Assembly (NCBI RefSeq): GCF_013044515.1
Contig: NZ_JABEPR010000007.1
Coordinates: 62,001-126,000, forward strand
Source: Sphingomonas sp. ID1715
GTDB taxonomy: Bacteria > Pseudomonadota > Alphaproteobacteria > Sphingomonadales > Sphingomonadaceae
Length of the DNA stretch: 64,000 nt
Reading direction: 5' to 3'
Position 1 is the first letter of the stretch, and each line of letters opens with the position of its first letter. Both the position numbers and the translations under genes were made by a program. Under the pieces are notes generated by a model, which saw only the letters and a program-made list of their open reading frames with translations, had not been told where the DNA came from and made no database searches. Shown here one piece after another: positions 16,832-24,845 of this stretch.

Positions 16832-18001
16832 TCAGGTGCGGGGCGATGACGGGGCCGTGTCGCCTTCGGAGTGGATCTCCGACACTCGCTGCACATCGGG
16901 ATAAGGCATGATCAGCCGCCCGTCGGGTGCGCCGGTCAGGCTCACCTGCGTCGGGAAGGCGAAGTCCAGCCGCTCCGCGGCGAAGCGCGCCATGATCGCC
17001 ATGCCGAGTGCGGTGCGCGCGTCGTAGAAGACCTGATAGTCGGCGCTGGGCACGTCATATTCCAGCTCATAGTCGAGCGAACTCGCCCCGAACCCGACAA
17101 AGCCGGCGCGGACGAAATGCAGGCCCTGACCTTCGACGATCTCCTTGAGCAAGGCCGGCACCCGCGCCGCCTGGTCCGGCGAGAGCTGGCTGACCAGCCC
17201 GAGCGCGAACTTGCCGCGGCGGTGATCGAGGCGCGTATTGTTGCGGATCTCCTTGTCGAGCAGGTTCTTGTTGGAGATCACCCGCTGTTCGCCGCTGATC
17301 GAGCGCAAACGCGTCGATTTAAGCCCGATCGCCTCGACCGTGCCGCTGGTCTGGTCATAGGCGATCGAATCGCCGCGCCGGAACGGCCGGTCGAACAGGA
17401 TCGACAGCGCCGCGAACAGGTCCGCGAAAATACCCTGCGCGGCGAGGCCGATCGCGATGCCGCCGATGCCGAGTCCGGCCACCAGCCCGGTGACGTTCAC
17501 GCCGAGATTGTCGAGGATGACTACCCCGGCGAGAACGAAGAGGACGATCGAGACGAGCAGGCGAATGATGTTCATCGCCGAGCCGAGCGCTTCGTGCTCG
17601 CCCATGGTCGTGCGGTGCTCGACGAAGCCGATGACGATCTCGCGGGCCCAGATCGCCACCTGGATGACGGCAGCGACGGTGAAGACGAAATCGATCGTCT
17701 GCTGCACCATCTCGGGCGGCTGGGCATAGCCATCGACCAGCTTGGCGGCGGCGGCGAGGATGAACAGGTTGCTGGTCTTGTCGATCGCGCGGCCGAAGAC
17801 CGTCGCCCAGCCGGTGCCGCTGCGATCGCGCTCGCACAGCCTGCTACCGAGCCGCCGCAGGGCGTGCATCACGATGACGATCACCGCGCCAGCGGCGACG
17901 CCGACCAGTATCTCGAGGAAATGCTGCTGGAACCAGAGGGACGTGCCGTCCCACATGTCGGTCATCTGCTGGCGAACGGACGGCCGTTCCCCAGGGGTCA
18001 T
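16832..18001 (-). CDS. Mechanosensitive ion channel family protein (MscS)
   Basis: A 389-aa inner-membrane protein. Four or five hydrophobic helices precede the pore helix 'GLGIGGIAIGLAAQGIFADLFA' and the MscS beta-domain entry 'FDRPFRRGDSI' (near residue 240). Its role would be to release solutes on hypo-osmotic shock. The start at 18001 has GGAGGAAG upstream at a somewhat long distance. It lies 29 bp downstream of the topoisomerase gene and is probably co-transcribed. Confidence 0.92.
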   Translation of the reverse strand: MTPGERPSVRQQMTDMWDGTSLWFQQHFLEILVGVAAGAVIVIVMHALRRLGSRLCERDRSGTGWATVFGRAIDKTSNLFILAAAAKLVDGYAQPPEMVQQTIDFVFTVAAVIQVAIWAREIVIGFVEHRTTMGEHEALGSAMNIIRLLVSIVLFVLAGVVILDNLGVNVTGLVAGLGIGGIAIGLAAQGIFADLFAALSILFDRPFRRGDSIAYDQTSGTVEAIGLKSTRLRSISGEQRVISNKNLLDKEIRNNTRLDHRRGKFALGLVSQLSPDQAARVPALLKEIVEGQGLHFVRAGFVGFGASSLDYELEYDVPSADYQVFYDARTALGMAIMARFAAERLDFAFPTQVSLTGAPDGRLIMPYPDVQRVSEIHSEGDTAPSSPRT

Positions 18002-18030
18002 ATTGGTGGCGATCGTTCTTCCTCCATCGA

Positions 18031-19053
18031 TCAGGCGGCGGCGCGAAGTTTCTCGCGTGCCTCTGCCAACTGGTCGAGAAATGCAATCAGACCGCGTTCG
18101 TAACGATCCAGATAGCGCATGGAGCGCGGCAGGCGCATAGACTCGTCCCATGTCGCCCCGCTCTTGGCGAGGTCTATCAGCGCGGGATGAACGTAGGATT
18201 TCCGGGCGATGGACGGCGTGTTGCCGAGCTCGTCCGACACGACCTCGAGCATCTGCTTGAGCGTCACCTTGCCCTTGGTGTCGAACAGCACGCGATAGGC
18301 GATGACGCTGGCGCCCCAGGTGCGGAAATGCTTGGCGGTGAAATCCGCCTGCATGGCTTCCTTGATATACTGGTTGACGTCGGTCGAGGTGACCGGATGG
18401 GTCTGGCCGTCGTCGTCCAGCCAGCGGAACAGGTGCTGGCCGCGCAGGTCCTGCATCGTCTTGACGAACCGGAGCAGCGAGCGATCGCTGATCGTCAGCT
18501 TGCGCATCTTGCCGGACTTGGCGCGGAATTCGAGCTTCAGCGTGCCCGCGCGCACCTCGGCATGGCGTTTGCGCAGGGTGGTGGCGCCGAAGCTCTTATT
18601 CTCCTGCGCATAGGCTTCGTTGCCGATGCGCACCTTGGACAGGTCGAGCAGACGGACCACGGCGGCGCACGCCTTGTCCCGGCCGAGGCCGCGCTTTGCC
18701 AGATCCGCTTCCACCCGGGCGCGCAGCGCCGGCAGCATCTGGCCGAAGGCGGAGCAGCGGTCATATTTCGCCGCCTCCTGCGCGGCGCGGAAATCGGCGT
18801 GGTAGCGATATTGTTTCCGCCCGCGCTCGTCCCAGCCGATCGCCTGGATATGACCGTTGGGGTCGGGACAGAACCAGGCATTGCCATAGGCGGGCGGCAG
18901 GCCGATCCGGTTGAGCCGGTCGATCTCGTCGCGATCGGTGATGCGTTTGCCGTCCGGCGAGAAATAGCCCCAGGCGCGGCCGAAGCGGCGGCGGGTGATG
19001 CCCGGCATTTCATCATCGACGAAGTTGAGATGCGAGTCGCTGAGATCGGTCAC
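18031..19053 (-). CDS. DNA topoisomerase IB (poxvirus/bacterial type)
   Basis: A 340-aa enzyme that relaxes supercoils by nicking one strand through a 3'-phosphotyrosine. Visible features are the N-terminal 'RRFGRAWGYFSPDGKRITD', the 'RVRIGNEAY' box with catalytic Arg (as KVRIGNEAY), a Lys-rich region near 180-190, 'DFTAKHFRTWGAS' and the active-site tyrosine in 'ARKSYVHP' (near residue 291). The length fits the bacterial TopIB family. It shares an operon with the MscS channel. Confidence 0.95.
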   Translation of the reverse strand: MTDLSDSHLNFVDDEMPGITRRRFGRAWGYFSPDGKRITDRDEIDRLNRIGLPPAYGNAWFCPDPNGHIQAIGWDERGRKQYRYHADFRAAQEAAKYDRCSAFGQMLPALRARVEADLAKRGLGRDKACAAVVRLLDLSKVRIGNEAYAQENKSFGATTLRKRHAEVRAGTLKLEFRAKSGKMRKLTISDRSLLRFVKTMQDLRGQHLFRWLDDDGQTHPVTSTDVNQYIKEAMQADFTAKHFRTWGASVIAYRVLFDTKGKVTLKQMLEVVSDELGNTPSIARKSYVHPALIDLAKSGATWDESMRLPRSMRYLDRYERGLIAFLDQLAEAREKLRAAA

Positions 19054-19099
19054 ATGCGCGGAATGCGCGAAGGGGAAGGGGCGTTCCTTATCGTACCTG

Positions 19100-19226
19100 C
19101 GTCATCCCGAACTTGTTTCGGGACAAGGCTTGAGCTGCATCGAGGCTCGAGGCGGAAATGCTGCTTTATCGCCGCCGAACATCATGCCTGGCGGACACCT
19201 TGTCCCGAAACAAGTTCGGGATGACG
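19100..19226. repeat. 127-bp element with 29-bp perfect terminal inverted repeats
   Basis: The left arm 19100-19128 (begins CGTCATCCCGAACTTGTTTC) is the exact reverse complement of the right arm 19198-19226. The 69-bp centre has no coding capacity. No target-site duplication is visible. It lies between the topoisomerase promoter region and the end of the 88-aa gene. It could be a MITE-like or REPIN-like element. Confidence 0.88.
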
Positions 19227-19236
19227 ATTGTGCTTG

Positions 19237-19503
19237 CTAATCCGTTTCGATCGTCAGCGCTTCGATCACCAGTCCGCCTGCGTCCTCGCGCCAGCTGAGA
19301 TCGGCGACGATGTGGCCGGCGAGCGGCAGGTCGGCTTCCTCCGCGCCGGTCAGGTCGATGCCCGCCCCGCAGAGCAGGCGGTGGCGCATGCCGCTGAACG
19401 TGACGCTGGCCCAAGGCTCGGACGAGGAGGTGAGTACGAGCAAGCCCGGATAGCGTGCGATCAGTGCGCGGATCAGGCCGCGGTGCGGGTCGGCGCGCCT
19501 CAT
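19237..19503 (-). CDS. Hypothetical protein in repressor-linked operon
   Basis: An 88-aa protein with no signal peptide, containing 'ARYPGLLVLTSSSEPWASVTFSGMRHRLLCG' (beta-rich) and 'ADLSWREDAGGLVIEALTIETD'. Its ATG overlaps the stop of the 56-aa HTH protein by 4 bp, so the two are co-translated. No family is recognised. Confidence 0.6.
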   Translation of the reverse strand: MRRADPHRGLIRALIARYPGLLVLTSSSEPWASVTFSGMRHRLLCGAGIDLTGAEEADLPLAGHIVADLSWREDAGGLVIEALTIETD

Positions 19504-19670
19504 TGCTGGTCGCCGATGAACGCAGTGATGCGGGCACGCAGCCGGGCACCGGGCTCTCGGCCGCGGCGCAGATCGTGGACCAGCCGGGGGTCGCGCGCCA
19601 CGGTCCTGCCGAAGCGAGTCGCGGACATGCCGCTGCTCCGTAGATAGCGTTCCACTTGCCTCAAGATCAT
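19500..19670 (-). CDS. 56-aa helix-turn-helix protein, Cro-like partner of the S24 repressor
   Basis: A short frame, ATG at 19668-19670 to TGA at 19500-19502. It reads MILRQVERYLRSSGMSATRF, then GRTVARDPRLVHDLRRGREP and GARLRARITAFIGDQQ. The region 'MSATRFGRTVARDPRLVHDLRRG' has the helix-turn-helix shape of small Cro/CI-type DNA-binding proteins. It is divergent from the S24 repressor with three operator-like sites between them, and its stop overlaps the downstream 88-aa gene. Its DNA-binding role is inferred from sequence and position. Confidence 0.78.
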   Translation of the reverse strand: MILRQVERYLRSSGMSATRFGRTVARDPRLVHDLRRGREPGARLRARITAFIGDQQ

Positions 19671-19694
19671 GTCCTCACTCCCGCGACTCGCCCG

Positions 19695-19749
19695 ATAGGA
19701 GTTTTCCTATTTCATAGGCGTTTTCCTATTTGTCTATGCAATTTCCTAT
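19695..19749. promoter_or_regulatory. Three operator-like sites between the divergent HTH and S24 genes
   Basis: Site 1 (19695-19710) is ATAGGA-GTTT-TCCTAT, a perfect 6-4-6 palindrome. Site 2 (19714-19729) is ATAGGC-GTTT-TCCTAT, with one mismatch. Site 3 (19734-19749) ends AATTTCCTAT and keeps the right half. The spacing is 19 and 20 bp, about two helical turns, as in phage-type OR regions. The AT-rich stretch stands out from the GC-rich surroundings. Confidence 0.82.
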
Positions 19750-19763
19750 GCTATGACTCCGAA

Positions 19764-20390
19764 ATGGACCGGGACGCTCGTGCCGCGCTCGACGCGCTGA
19801 TCCAGGAGCGGCGGGAGGATTATGCGTCGCTGTCGCGGATGCTCGGGCGCAATCCGGCCTATATCCAGCAGTTCATCAAGCGCGGCGTGCCGAAGAAGCT
19901 GGACGAAGAGGATCGCAGCAAGCTCGCCCGCTATTTCGGCGTCAGCGAGACCCTGTTGGGCGGGCGCGACGCTGCCGCCGACGATCTGATCGCGGTACCG
20001 GTGCTGGACGTGCAGGCCTCGGCGGGCGCGGGCGCCTTCGCGGAATCGGAGCGGGCCAAGGCGCGGATGCGCTTCGACCCCAGTTGGCTGCGCGGGCTGA
20101 CGCTCGACCCGCGCCAGCTCTCGGTCATCCAGGTCACCGGCGATTCAATGCATCCGACGCTGAATGACGGGGACGATATTCTGGTCGACCGCGGCGATCG
20201 GCGCCTGCGCGACGGCATCTATGTCCTGCGGATGGACGGCGCGTTGAACGTCAAGCGGCTGCTGCTGGAGCCCGGCCGAAGGGTCACGGTCCGCAGCGAC
20301 AACCCTGCCTATCCGAGCTGGCCGTCACTTGAGCGGAGCGCGCTGGACGTGATCGGGCGGGTGGTCTGGGCCGGGCGGCGGCTGGTCTAA
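19764..20390 (+). CDS. S24-family HTH repressor (CI/LexA-like)
   Basis: A 208-aa protein with an N-terminal helix-turn-helix (residues about 20-60, 'YASLSRMLGRNPAYIQQFIKRG') and a C-terminal S24 peptidase domain. The catalytic Ser is in 'VTGDSMHPTLNDGD' (near residue 128) and the Lys in 'LNVKRLLL' (near 168). Such proteins self-cleave after DNA damage and release an operon. It starts only 14 bp after the third operator, without a clear ribosome site, so the transcript may be nearly leaderless. Targets would include itself and the divergent 56-aa HTH gene. Confidence 0.92.
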   Translation: MDRDARAALDALIQERREDYASLSRMLGRNPAYIQQFIKRGVPKKLDEEDRSKLARYFGVSETLLGGRDAAADDLIAVPVLDVQASAGAGAFAESERAKARMRFDPSWLRGLTLDPRQLSVIQVTGDSMHPTLNDGDDILVDRGDRRLRDGIYVLRMDGALNVKRLLLEPGRRVTVRSDNPAYPSWPSLERSALDVIGRVVWAGRRLV

Positions 20391-20397
20391 GGTGCTT

Positions 20398-20421
20398 GTT
20401 CCCCGGCCTTCGCCGGGGAGC
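20398..20421. repeat. Short family B hairpin
   Basis: CCCCGGC (20401-20407) with GCCGGGG (20412-20418), inside 'GTTCCCCGGCCTTCGCCGGGGAG'. It is a collapsed copy of family B and lies between two convergent stops, where it could terminate both. Confidence 0.65.
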
Positions 20422-20432
20422 AGCGGGAACGC

Positions 20433-20909
20433 TCAGTCGTTCGCCGCGACCTTGACCGGAGCCGGCTTGCAGCCGCGCATCCGGGCGACACCGCGCAGAT
20501 AGCCGCGGCGGGCAATGCCCGCGTCCACGGCCGCGTCATAGCGGCGCTGGGCCCCGGCTGCGCCACTGACCTCGCGGATGACGCCGCGGAAAGGGATGAA
20601 GCTGCCGACGATGCTCTTCGCGACCGACGTCGTGGTGAGGCCGTTCTTCCGTTCTGTCCCGGAGTCGAAGTCGGGACCGAGCACCGCGTCGAGTTCGGCC
20701 AGCGCCGTGTTCAGCTGGCCGCAATTGCGCGTCGCCTCCCGCGAATAGGGATCGTCCGCGGCGGAGAGCAGCACCGGGGGAATGTCACGCTTCTTCAGGT
20801 TCACATCCTCGGCGGGCGTCATTGCCGCGTCCTGCGCCACCTTGTCGGCTGATTGGGCAAGCGCCGGAGCGGCCCATGCCAGCAACGCCGTGCAGAGAAG
20901 AAGGCGCAT
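20433..20909 (-). CDS. Exported hypothetical protein
   Basis: A 158-aa protein with a signal peptide (MRLLLCTALLAWAAPALAQ). The mature part has two cysteines, in 'RNCGQLNTAL' and the C-terminal 'RGCKPAP', that could pair, and 'SIVGSFIPFRGVIREVSG', a short glycine-containing hydrophobic stretch. It looks like a conserved sphingomonad periplasmic protein. No function is known to me. Confidence 0.65.
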   Translation of the reverse strand: MRLLLCTALLAWAAPALAQSADKVAQDAAMTPAEDVNLKKRDIPPVLLSAADDPYSREATRNCGQLNTALAELDAVLGPDFDSGTERKNGLTTTSVAKSIVGSFIPFRGVIREVSGAAGAQRRYDAAVDAGIARRGYLRGVARMRGCKPAPVKVAAND

Positions 20910-21004
20910 GTCGATGTTCCCTGTTTACCAATCCTTATGCCTCCGAAACGAACAAGCATAGGCCCAGGTTGCACAGCCGGTAGCGAATCGCTATACTGAC
21001 ATGC

Positions 21005-21775
21005 ATGTCAGCAGAGTTCGCCCCGCCCAAACCTGCCGAACTGCCGGTACCGTTCATGAACACGCGCCGCGACTGGAAGGCGGCGCTGGTCGCGCTGCGC
21101 AAGCTGCTCGCGGACGGCAACGACACGGTACAGGTGTTCCGCATCATGCGTGCGCTCAATGCCGGCAACGGGGCACGCAACTACCACAAGCTGCTCGAAG
21201 CGCCGGGTGGCGGCCGCATCGCCTATAGGCGGACGGAACTGGCCGAGCTGTTCAGCGATCCCGCCTTTATCGCCAGTTTCAAGCCGGGCACGGTCGGCGC
21301 CGCCTATCGCGATTTCCTGAACCGCACCGGCTATTCGGCGATGGGCCTGGCCGAAGTCGCCAACTCCGACAACATCCCGCACGAGGCCGAACATCCCTAT
21401 GCCTGGTTCGGGCGGCGCGAGCGCGACATCCACGATATCTGGCACGTGCTGACCGGCTATCAGGCCGACGAGCCGCTCGGCGAAGCCTGCCTGGTCGCCT
21501 TCTCCTTCGCCCAGACCAAGGGCCTGGGCTGGGCCGCGATTGCGCTCGGCGCATCGCTCAAGGCCAGAAAGATCACCGGCAGCTGGATCTTCGCGAAGGC
21601 GGTGATCGAAGGCTATCGCCACGGCAAGCGCGCCGAATGGCTGTCCGGCCAGGATTATGAGCAGCTGATGCACGAGCCGATCGCTCAGGTGCGCCGGCGC
21701 CTGAAGATCGGCGATCCGGTGCGCTACCGCGAGGCGCAGGCCTGGCTCGCGGCGCGGGGCTTTACGGGGCTCTGA
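21005..21775 (+). CDS. COQ4 family protein, ubiquinone biosynthesis
   Basis: A 256-aa homologue of the ubiquinone-synthesis protein COQ4. The metal-binding motif 'RDIHDIWHVLTGYQADEPLGEA' (HDxxH with a downstream Glu, near residues 139-160) is intact. COQ4 is linked to C1 decarboxylation/hydroxylation and complex organisation of ubiquinone synthesis. The gene is monocistronic and its stop directly abuts the convergent thioesterase stop. Confidence 0.92.
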   Translation: MSAEFAPPKPAELPVPFMNTRRDWKAALVALRKLLADGNDTVQVFRIMRALNAGNGARNYHKLLEAPGGGRIAYRRTELAELFSDPAFIASFKPGTVGAAYRDFLNRTGYSAMGLAEVANSDNIPHEAEHPYAWFGRRERDIHDIWHVLTGYQADEPLGEACLVAFSFAQTKGLGWAAIALGASLKARKITGSWIFAKAVIEGYRHGKRAEWLSGQDYEQLMHEPIAQVRRRLKIGDPVRYREAQAWLAARGFTGL

Positions 21776-22228
21776 TCAACTCGACGGCTTGCGCACCGTT
21801 CCCGAATAGGAGGCGACGATCGCGTCGCCCTGCTCGACCAGGCCGCGGATGAAGACCAGCCGCCGGGTGGTGCGCAGCACCTCGCTGACGCAATCGAGCG
21901 GCTGATCCAAGCGGCCGGCGCCGATGAACTGCGTCGCAAGGTCGAGCGTGACCGCCGTCCCGGCTTCGATGATGCCGTGGCTGCGGCAGGTGGCGAACAG
22001 CGCCACGTCGATCCAGCCGAGCAGCGCGCCGCCATGGATATTGTCGCCGAGGTTCGAATGCTGCCGCTGCGGAAACGCCCGCATGCGCACGCGCCCGTCC
22101 GGCTCCGTCCGCACGATCATGTCGCCGAGCAGGGCGTTGAAGCGCGTCGGATCCTTGAACCCCCAGCGCATCCAGCCGGGATTCGCCGGATCGGGTTCGT
22201 GGAGAAAGCCGGGTGAGAGATCGGTCAT
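21776..22228 (-). CDS. PaaI-type hotdog thioesterase
   Basis: A 150-aa hotdog-fold protein. The PaaI signature 'NLGDNIHGGALLGWIDVA' (residues about 59-76) carries the HGG loop and acidic residue used in acyl-CoA hydrolysis. It starts at the ATG 22228; the frame continues upstream through a repeat. Substrate unknown. Its stop touches that of coq4, with no space for separate terminators. Confidence 0.85.
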   Translation of the reverse strand: MTDLSPGFLHEPDPANPGWMRWGFKDPTRFNALLGDMIVRTEPDGRVRMRAFPQRQHSNLGDNIHGGALLGWIDVALFATCRSHGIIEAGTAVTLDLATQFIGAGRLDQPLDCVSEVLRTTRRLVFIRGLVEQGDAIVASYSGTVRKPSS

Positions 22229-22262
22229 GCTGACCCTGTAGCGGGTGGAGCTACGCCGTCCA

Positions 22263-22325
22263 GTTCCCCGGCGAAGGCCGGGGTCCATCCGTCGTTCAAC
22301 TGGGTTTGGGCCTTCGCGGTGGAGC
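22263..22325. repeat. Dispersed palindromic repeat, family B
   Basis: GTTCCCCGGCGAAGGCCGGGG at the left, with a degenerate right arm (GGGCCTTCGCGGTGGAGCA). It lies between the thioesterase and the GIY-YIG gene. Confidence 0.8.
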
Positions 22326-22327
22326 AG

Positions 22328-22618
22328 CTAGGTCAAGGTTTCGTAGAGATCGTCCCAAGTCGGATTCATCTCCTCGATGCGCTTGATCTTCCAGGCCCGC
22401 TGCCACTCCTTCATCTGCAACTCGCGGGCGCGGGCGTCCTGAATGTCGTCATAAGCCTCGAACCACACCAGGCGTTTCAAGCCGTATTTCTTCGTGAAAC
22501 CGTCGATCAACCCTTCACGATGCTGCCAAACGCGTTGGCAGAGGTCACTCGTCACGCCGATGTAAAGCGTGCCGTTTCGCTTGTTCGTCATGATGTAGAC
22601 GAAGCCAGGCCTCGTCAT
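22328..22618 (-). CDS. GIY-YIG domain protein
   Basis: A 96-aa single-domain protein. The family pair reads 'FVYIMTNKRNGTLYIGVTSDL' (YIM ... YIG, residues 7-20), followed by the Arg in 'CQRVWQHR' and a Glu in 'RELQMKEWQRAWK', the nuclease core. Such stand-alone proteins (UPF0213-like) are frequent in Alphaproteobacteria and often lie beside repeats. It is flanked on both sides by family B palindromes here. Confidence 0.9.
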   Translation of the reverse strand: MTRPGFVYIMTNKRNGTLYIGVTSDLCQRVWQHREGLIDGFTKKYGLKRLVWFEAYDDIQDARARELQMKEWQRAWKIKRIEEMNPTWDDLYETLT

Positions 22619-22622
22619 ATCA

Positions 22623-22687
22623 GTTCCCCCGCGCAGACCGGGGCCCGTGATTTGGTGCTAATGGACCCCGGCCTTCGCCGGGGAACA
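22623..22687. repeat. Dispersed palindromic repeat, family B
   Basis: GTTCCCCCGCGCAGACCGGGG at the left and CCCCGGCCTTCGCCGGGGAAC at the right. It separates the GIY-YIG gene from sdhB. Confidence 0.85.
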
Positions 22688-22695
22688 GTTGCAAA

Positions 22696-23481
22696 TCAAA
22701 TCGCGCGTTCGACTTCCATCTTCTTGATCTCGGCGATCGCCTTGGCGGGGTTGAGACCCTTGGGGCAGACGTTCGCGCAGTTCATGATGGTGTGGCAGCG
22801 ATAGAGGCGGAACGGATCTTCCAGCTCGTCCAGCCGCTCGCCCGTCTCTTCGTCGCGGCTGTCGGCGAGCCAGCGATAGGCCTGGAGGAGGATGGCAGGG
22901 CCGAGAAACTTGTCGGAGTTCCACCAATAGCTGGGGCAGCTGGTCGAGCAGCAGGCGCAGAGGATGCACTCGTAGAGGCCGTCGAGCTTGGCGCTGTCCT
23001 CCGGCGTCTGCAGCCGCTCCTTGCCCGAGGGCGGCGGCGTCACTGTCTTCAGCCAGGGCTGGATCGTCGCATATTGCGCATAGAAGCGGCTGAAATCGGG
23101 GACGAGGTCCTTGATCACGTCCATGTGCGGCAGCGGCGTGATCTGCACGTCGCCCTTCACGTCGGAAATCGCCTTGGTGCAGGCGAGCGTGTTGCGGCCA
23201 TCGATGTTCATCGAGCAGCTGCCGCAGATGCCCTCGCGGCAGGAGCGGCGGAAGGTGAGCGACGGGTCCTGCTCCGACTTGATCTTGATCAGCGCGTCCA
23301 GGATCATCGGCCCGCAGCTGTCGAGATCGACTTCGAACAGGTCGTAGCGCGGATTCTCGCCGCTATCGGGATCGTAGCGGTAGATCTTGAACTTCTTAAC
23401 GCGGGTCGCACCGGGCGCGGCCGGGAATTGCTTGCCGTTCTTCCTGACGACACTGTTCTTGGGCAGCGCGAATTCGGCCAT
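22696..23481 (-). CDS. sdhB: Succinate dehydrogenase iron-sulfur subunit
   Basis: A 261-aa subunit of respiratory complex II. The [2Fe-2S] cysteines are in '[22 protein letters not shown]' (near 75-96), and the [4Fe-4S]/[3Fe-4S] cysteines in '[16 protein letters not shown]' and '[15 protein letters not shown]'. The start is the ATG at 23481; the frame is open much further but is non-coding there. The sdhC, sdhD and sdhA genes are not adjacent: the upstream neighbour is a flippase gene, so sdhB is separated from the rest of its complex. Confidence 0.96.
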   Translation of the reverse strand: MAEFALPKNSVVRKNGKQFPAAPGATRVKKFKIYRYDPDSGENPRYDLFEVDLDSCGPMILDALIKIKSEQDPSLTFRRSCREGICGSCSMNIDGRNTLACTKAISDVKGDVQITPLPHMDVIKDLVPDFSRFYAQYATIQPWLKTVTPPPSGKERLQTPEDSAKLDGLYECILCACCSTSCPSYWWNSDKFLGPAILLQAYRWLADSRDEETGERLDELEDPFRLYRCHTIMNCANVCPKGLNPAKAIAEIKKMEVERAI

Positions 23482-23528
23482 GAAAGTCTCCGTTTGCGGA
23501 AGGGCGATAGCGTGGCCGGACGCCGATC

Positions 23529-24842
23529 TCAATGGCGGCGGAGCGTGCGGCTGACGGCGAGGCCCATCACGCAGACATTGAGGAGCGAACCGCACAGCAT
23601 CGCCACGGCGCCGCCGATCGTGCCGTAGAGGTGGAGCAGCAGCAGCATCAGGCAAACCATCGTAACAGCGACGCTGGCCTGGATGGTCAGGGCGACATTC
23701 TCGCGCCCCACCGCATAGAGCGCGGGCTCGAACGCGACCGCGACCAGGTCGACCACTGCGGCGGCGCCGAGAATCACCAGCAAAGGATAGGCGGCGGCAA
23801 AGCCGGGACCCGCGATCAGCGCCAGCGCCGGCCGGCCGATGACGAGCAGCAGCAGGACGATCACGACGCCCGCCAGCGCCGACGCGCCCGCGGTGCGCAG
23901 CACCAGGCGACGAAAGGCGTGCGGCTCGATCGTGGCATGGGCGCGAACCAGTTCCGGGAACAGGGCGCGCGACAGCATCTGTCCGACCTTGGCGAGCGCC
24001 TGCCCGAGCTGGTGCGCGACCCGGAAGCGGCCGGCCGCCAGCGTCCCCGCGACCAGACCGACCAGCAGCACGGCGCCCTGCCGGCTCGCGAGCGCGAAGG
24101 TCTGGCTGGCATTGGTGACCAGCGCCATTCGCCAGAAGCCGGGATTCTCTTCGCGCAGCAGCCCGGAGCGGAGCGGTGCGTCGCGCCAGCCGAGCCCGTG
24201 CAGCAGCGGCCGCGCCTTCACCCAGTAAGTGACGGAGGCGAGCAGCTCGGACGCGACCCAGACATAGAGAAAGACCGTCAAGGTCGGCGCGACGAGGGCT
24301 GCGACGCCGGTGCCGACCAGCCGTACGACCGGCACGACGAGATCGATCGCCGTCGCCTGCGCGAACCGGTCGTGCAAGCGGAACAGGCCGAGCAAGGCGG
24401 AGCGCGCGGAGAGCAGGATGCCGCAGGCGACGCCGAGCGCCTGCCAGTGCAGCTCCGGTGCCCAGCCGAACGCGTCGGCGGCGAAAGGCATGCCGATGGC
24501 GGCGATCAGGCACCCGAACGCGGCCGCGCCGTAATCGAGCGCGAAACAGGCCTTGAGCAGCCTTGCCAAAGCAGCATGCCGTCCCTCACGCAAATGGCCC
24601 ATGCCGTAGCGCACCACCACCTGCCAGACCTGAAAGCTGACGAAGGCGGCGATCGTCTGGGCGACCCCCAGGATCAGCGCGAAGGTGCCGAACCCCGCCG
24701 GCCCGAGCATGCGGGTGACGATACCGAGATAGACGAGGCTGAGCACTGCCGCGACGCCGCGTCCGCTGAGCAGCCACGCCAGGTTGACGAACACCGCGCG
24801 CCCGCTCGCTGCGCGTCCGCCGGGTAGCTGCGGGGCGGTCAC
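23529..24842 (-). CDS. Polysaccharide flippase (MOP/Wzx-like)
   Basis: A 437-aa integral membrane protein with about 12 hydrophobic helices. The N-terminus '[32 protein letters not shown]' is the classic start of the polysaccharide-exporter MOP group. It would move a lipid-linked saccharide or similar precursor across the inner membrane. It is the last gene of a three-gene operon, starting 3 bp after the nucleotidyltransferase stop. The exported compound is unknown. Confidence 0.88.
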   Translation of the reverse strand: MTAPQLPGGRAASGRAVFVNLAWLLSGRGVAAVLSLVYLGIVTRMLGPAGFGTFALILGVAQTIAAFVSFQVWQVVVRYGMGHLREGRHAALARLLKACFALDYGAAAFGCLIAAIGMPFAADAFGWAPELHWQALGVACGILLSARSALLGLFRLHDRFAQATAIDLVVPVVRLVGTGVAALVAPTLTVFLYVWVASELLASVTYWVKARPLLHGLGWRDAPLRSGLLREENPGFWRMALVTNASQTFALASRQGAVLLVGLVAGTLAAGRFRVAHQLGQALAKVGQMLSRALFPELVRAHATIEPHAFRRLVLRTAGASALAGVVIVLLLLVIGRPALALIAGPGFAAAYPLLVILGAAAVVDLVAVAFEPALYAVGRENVALTIQASVAVTMVCLMLLLLHLYGTIGGAVAMLCGSLLNVCVMGLAVSRTLRRH

Positions 24843-24845
24843 CTG

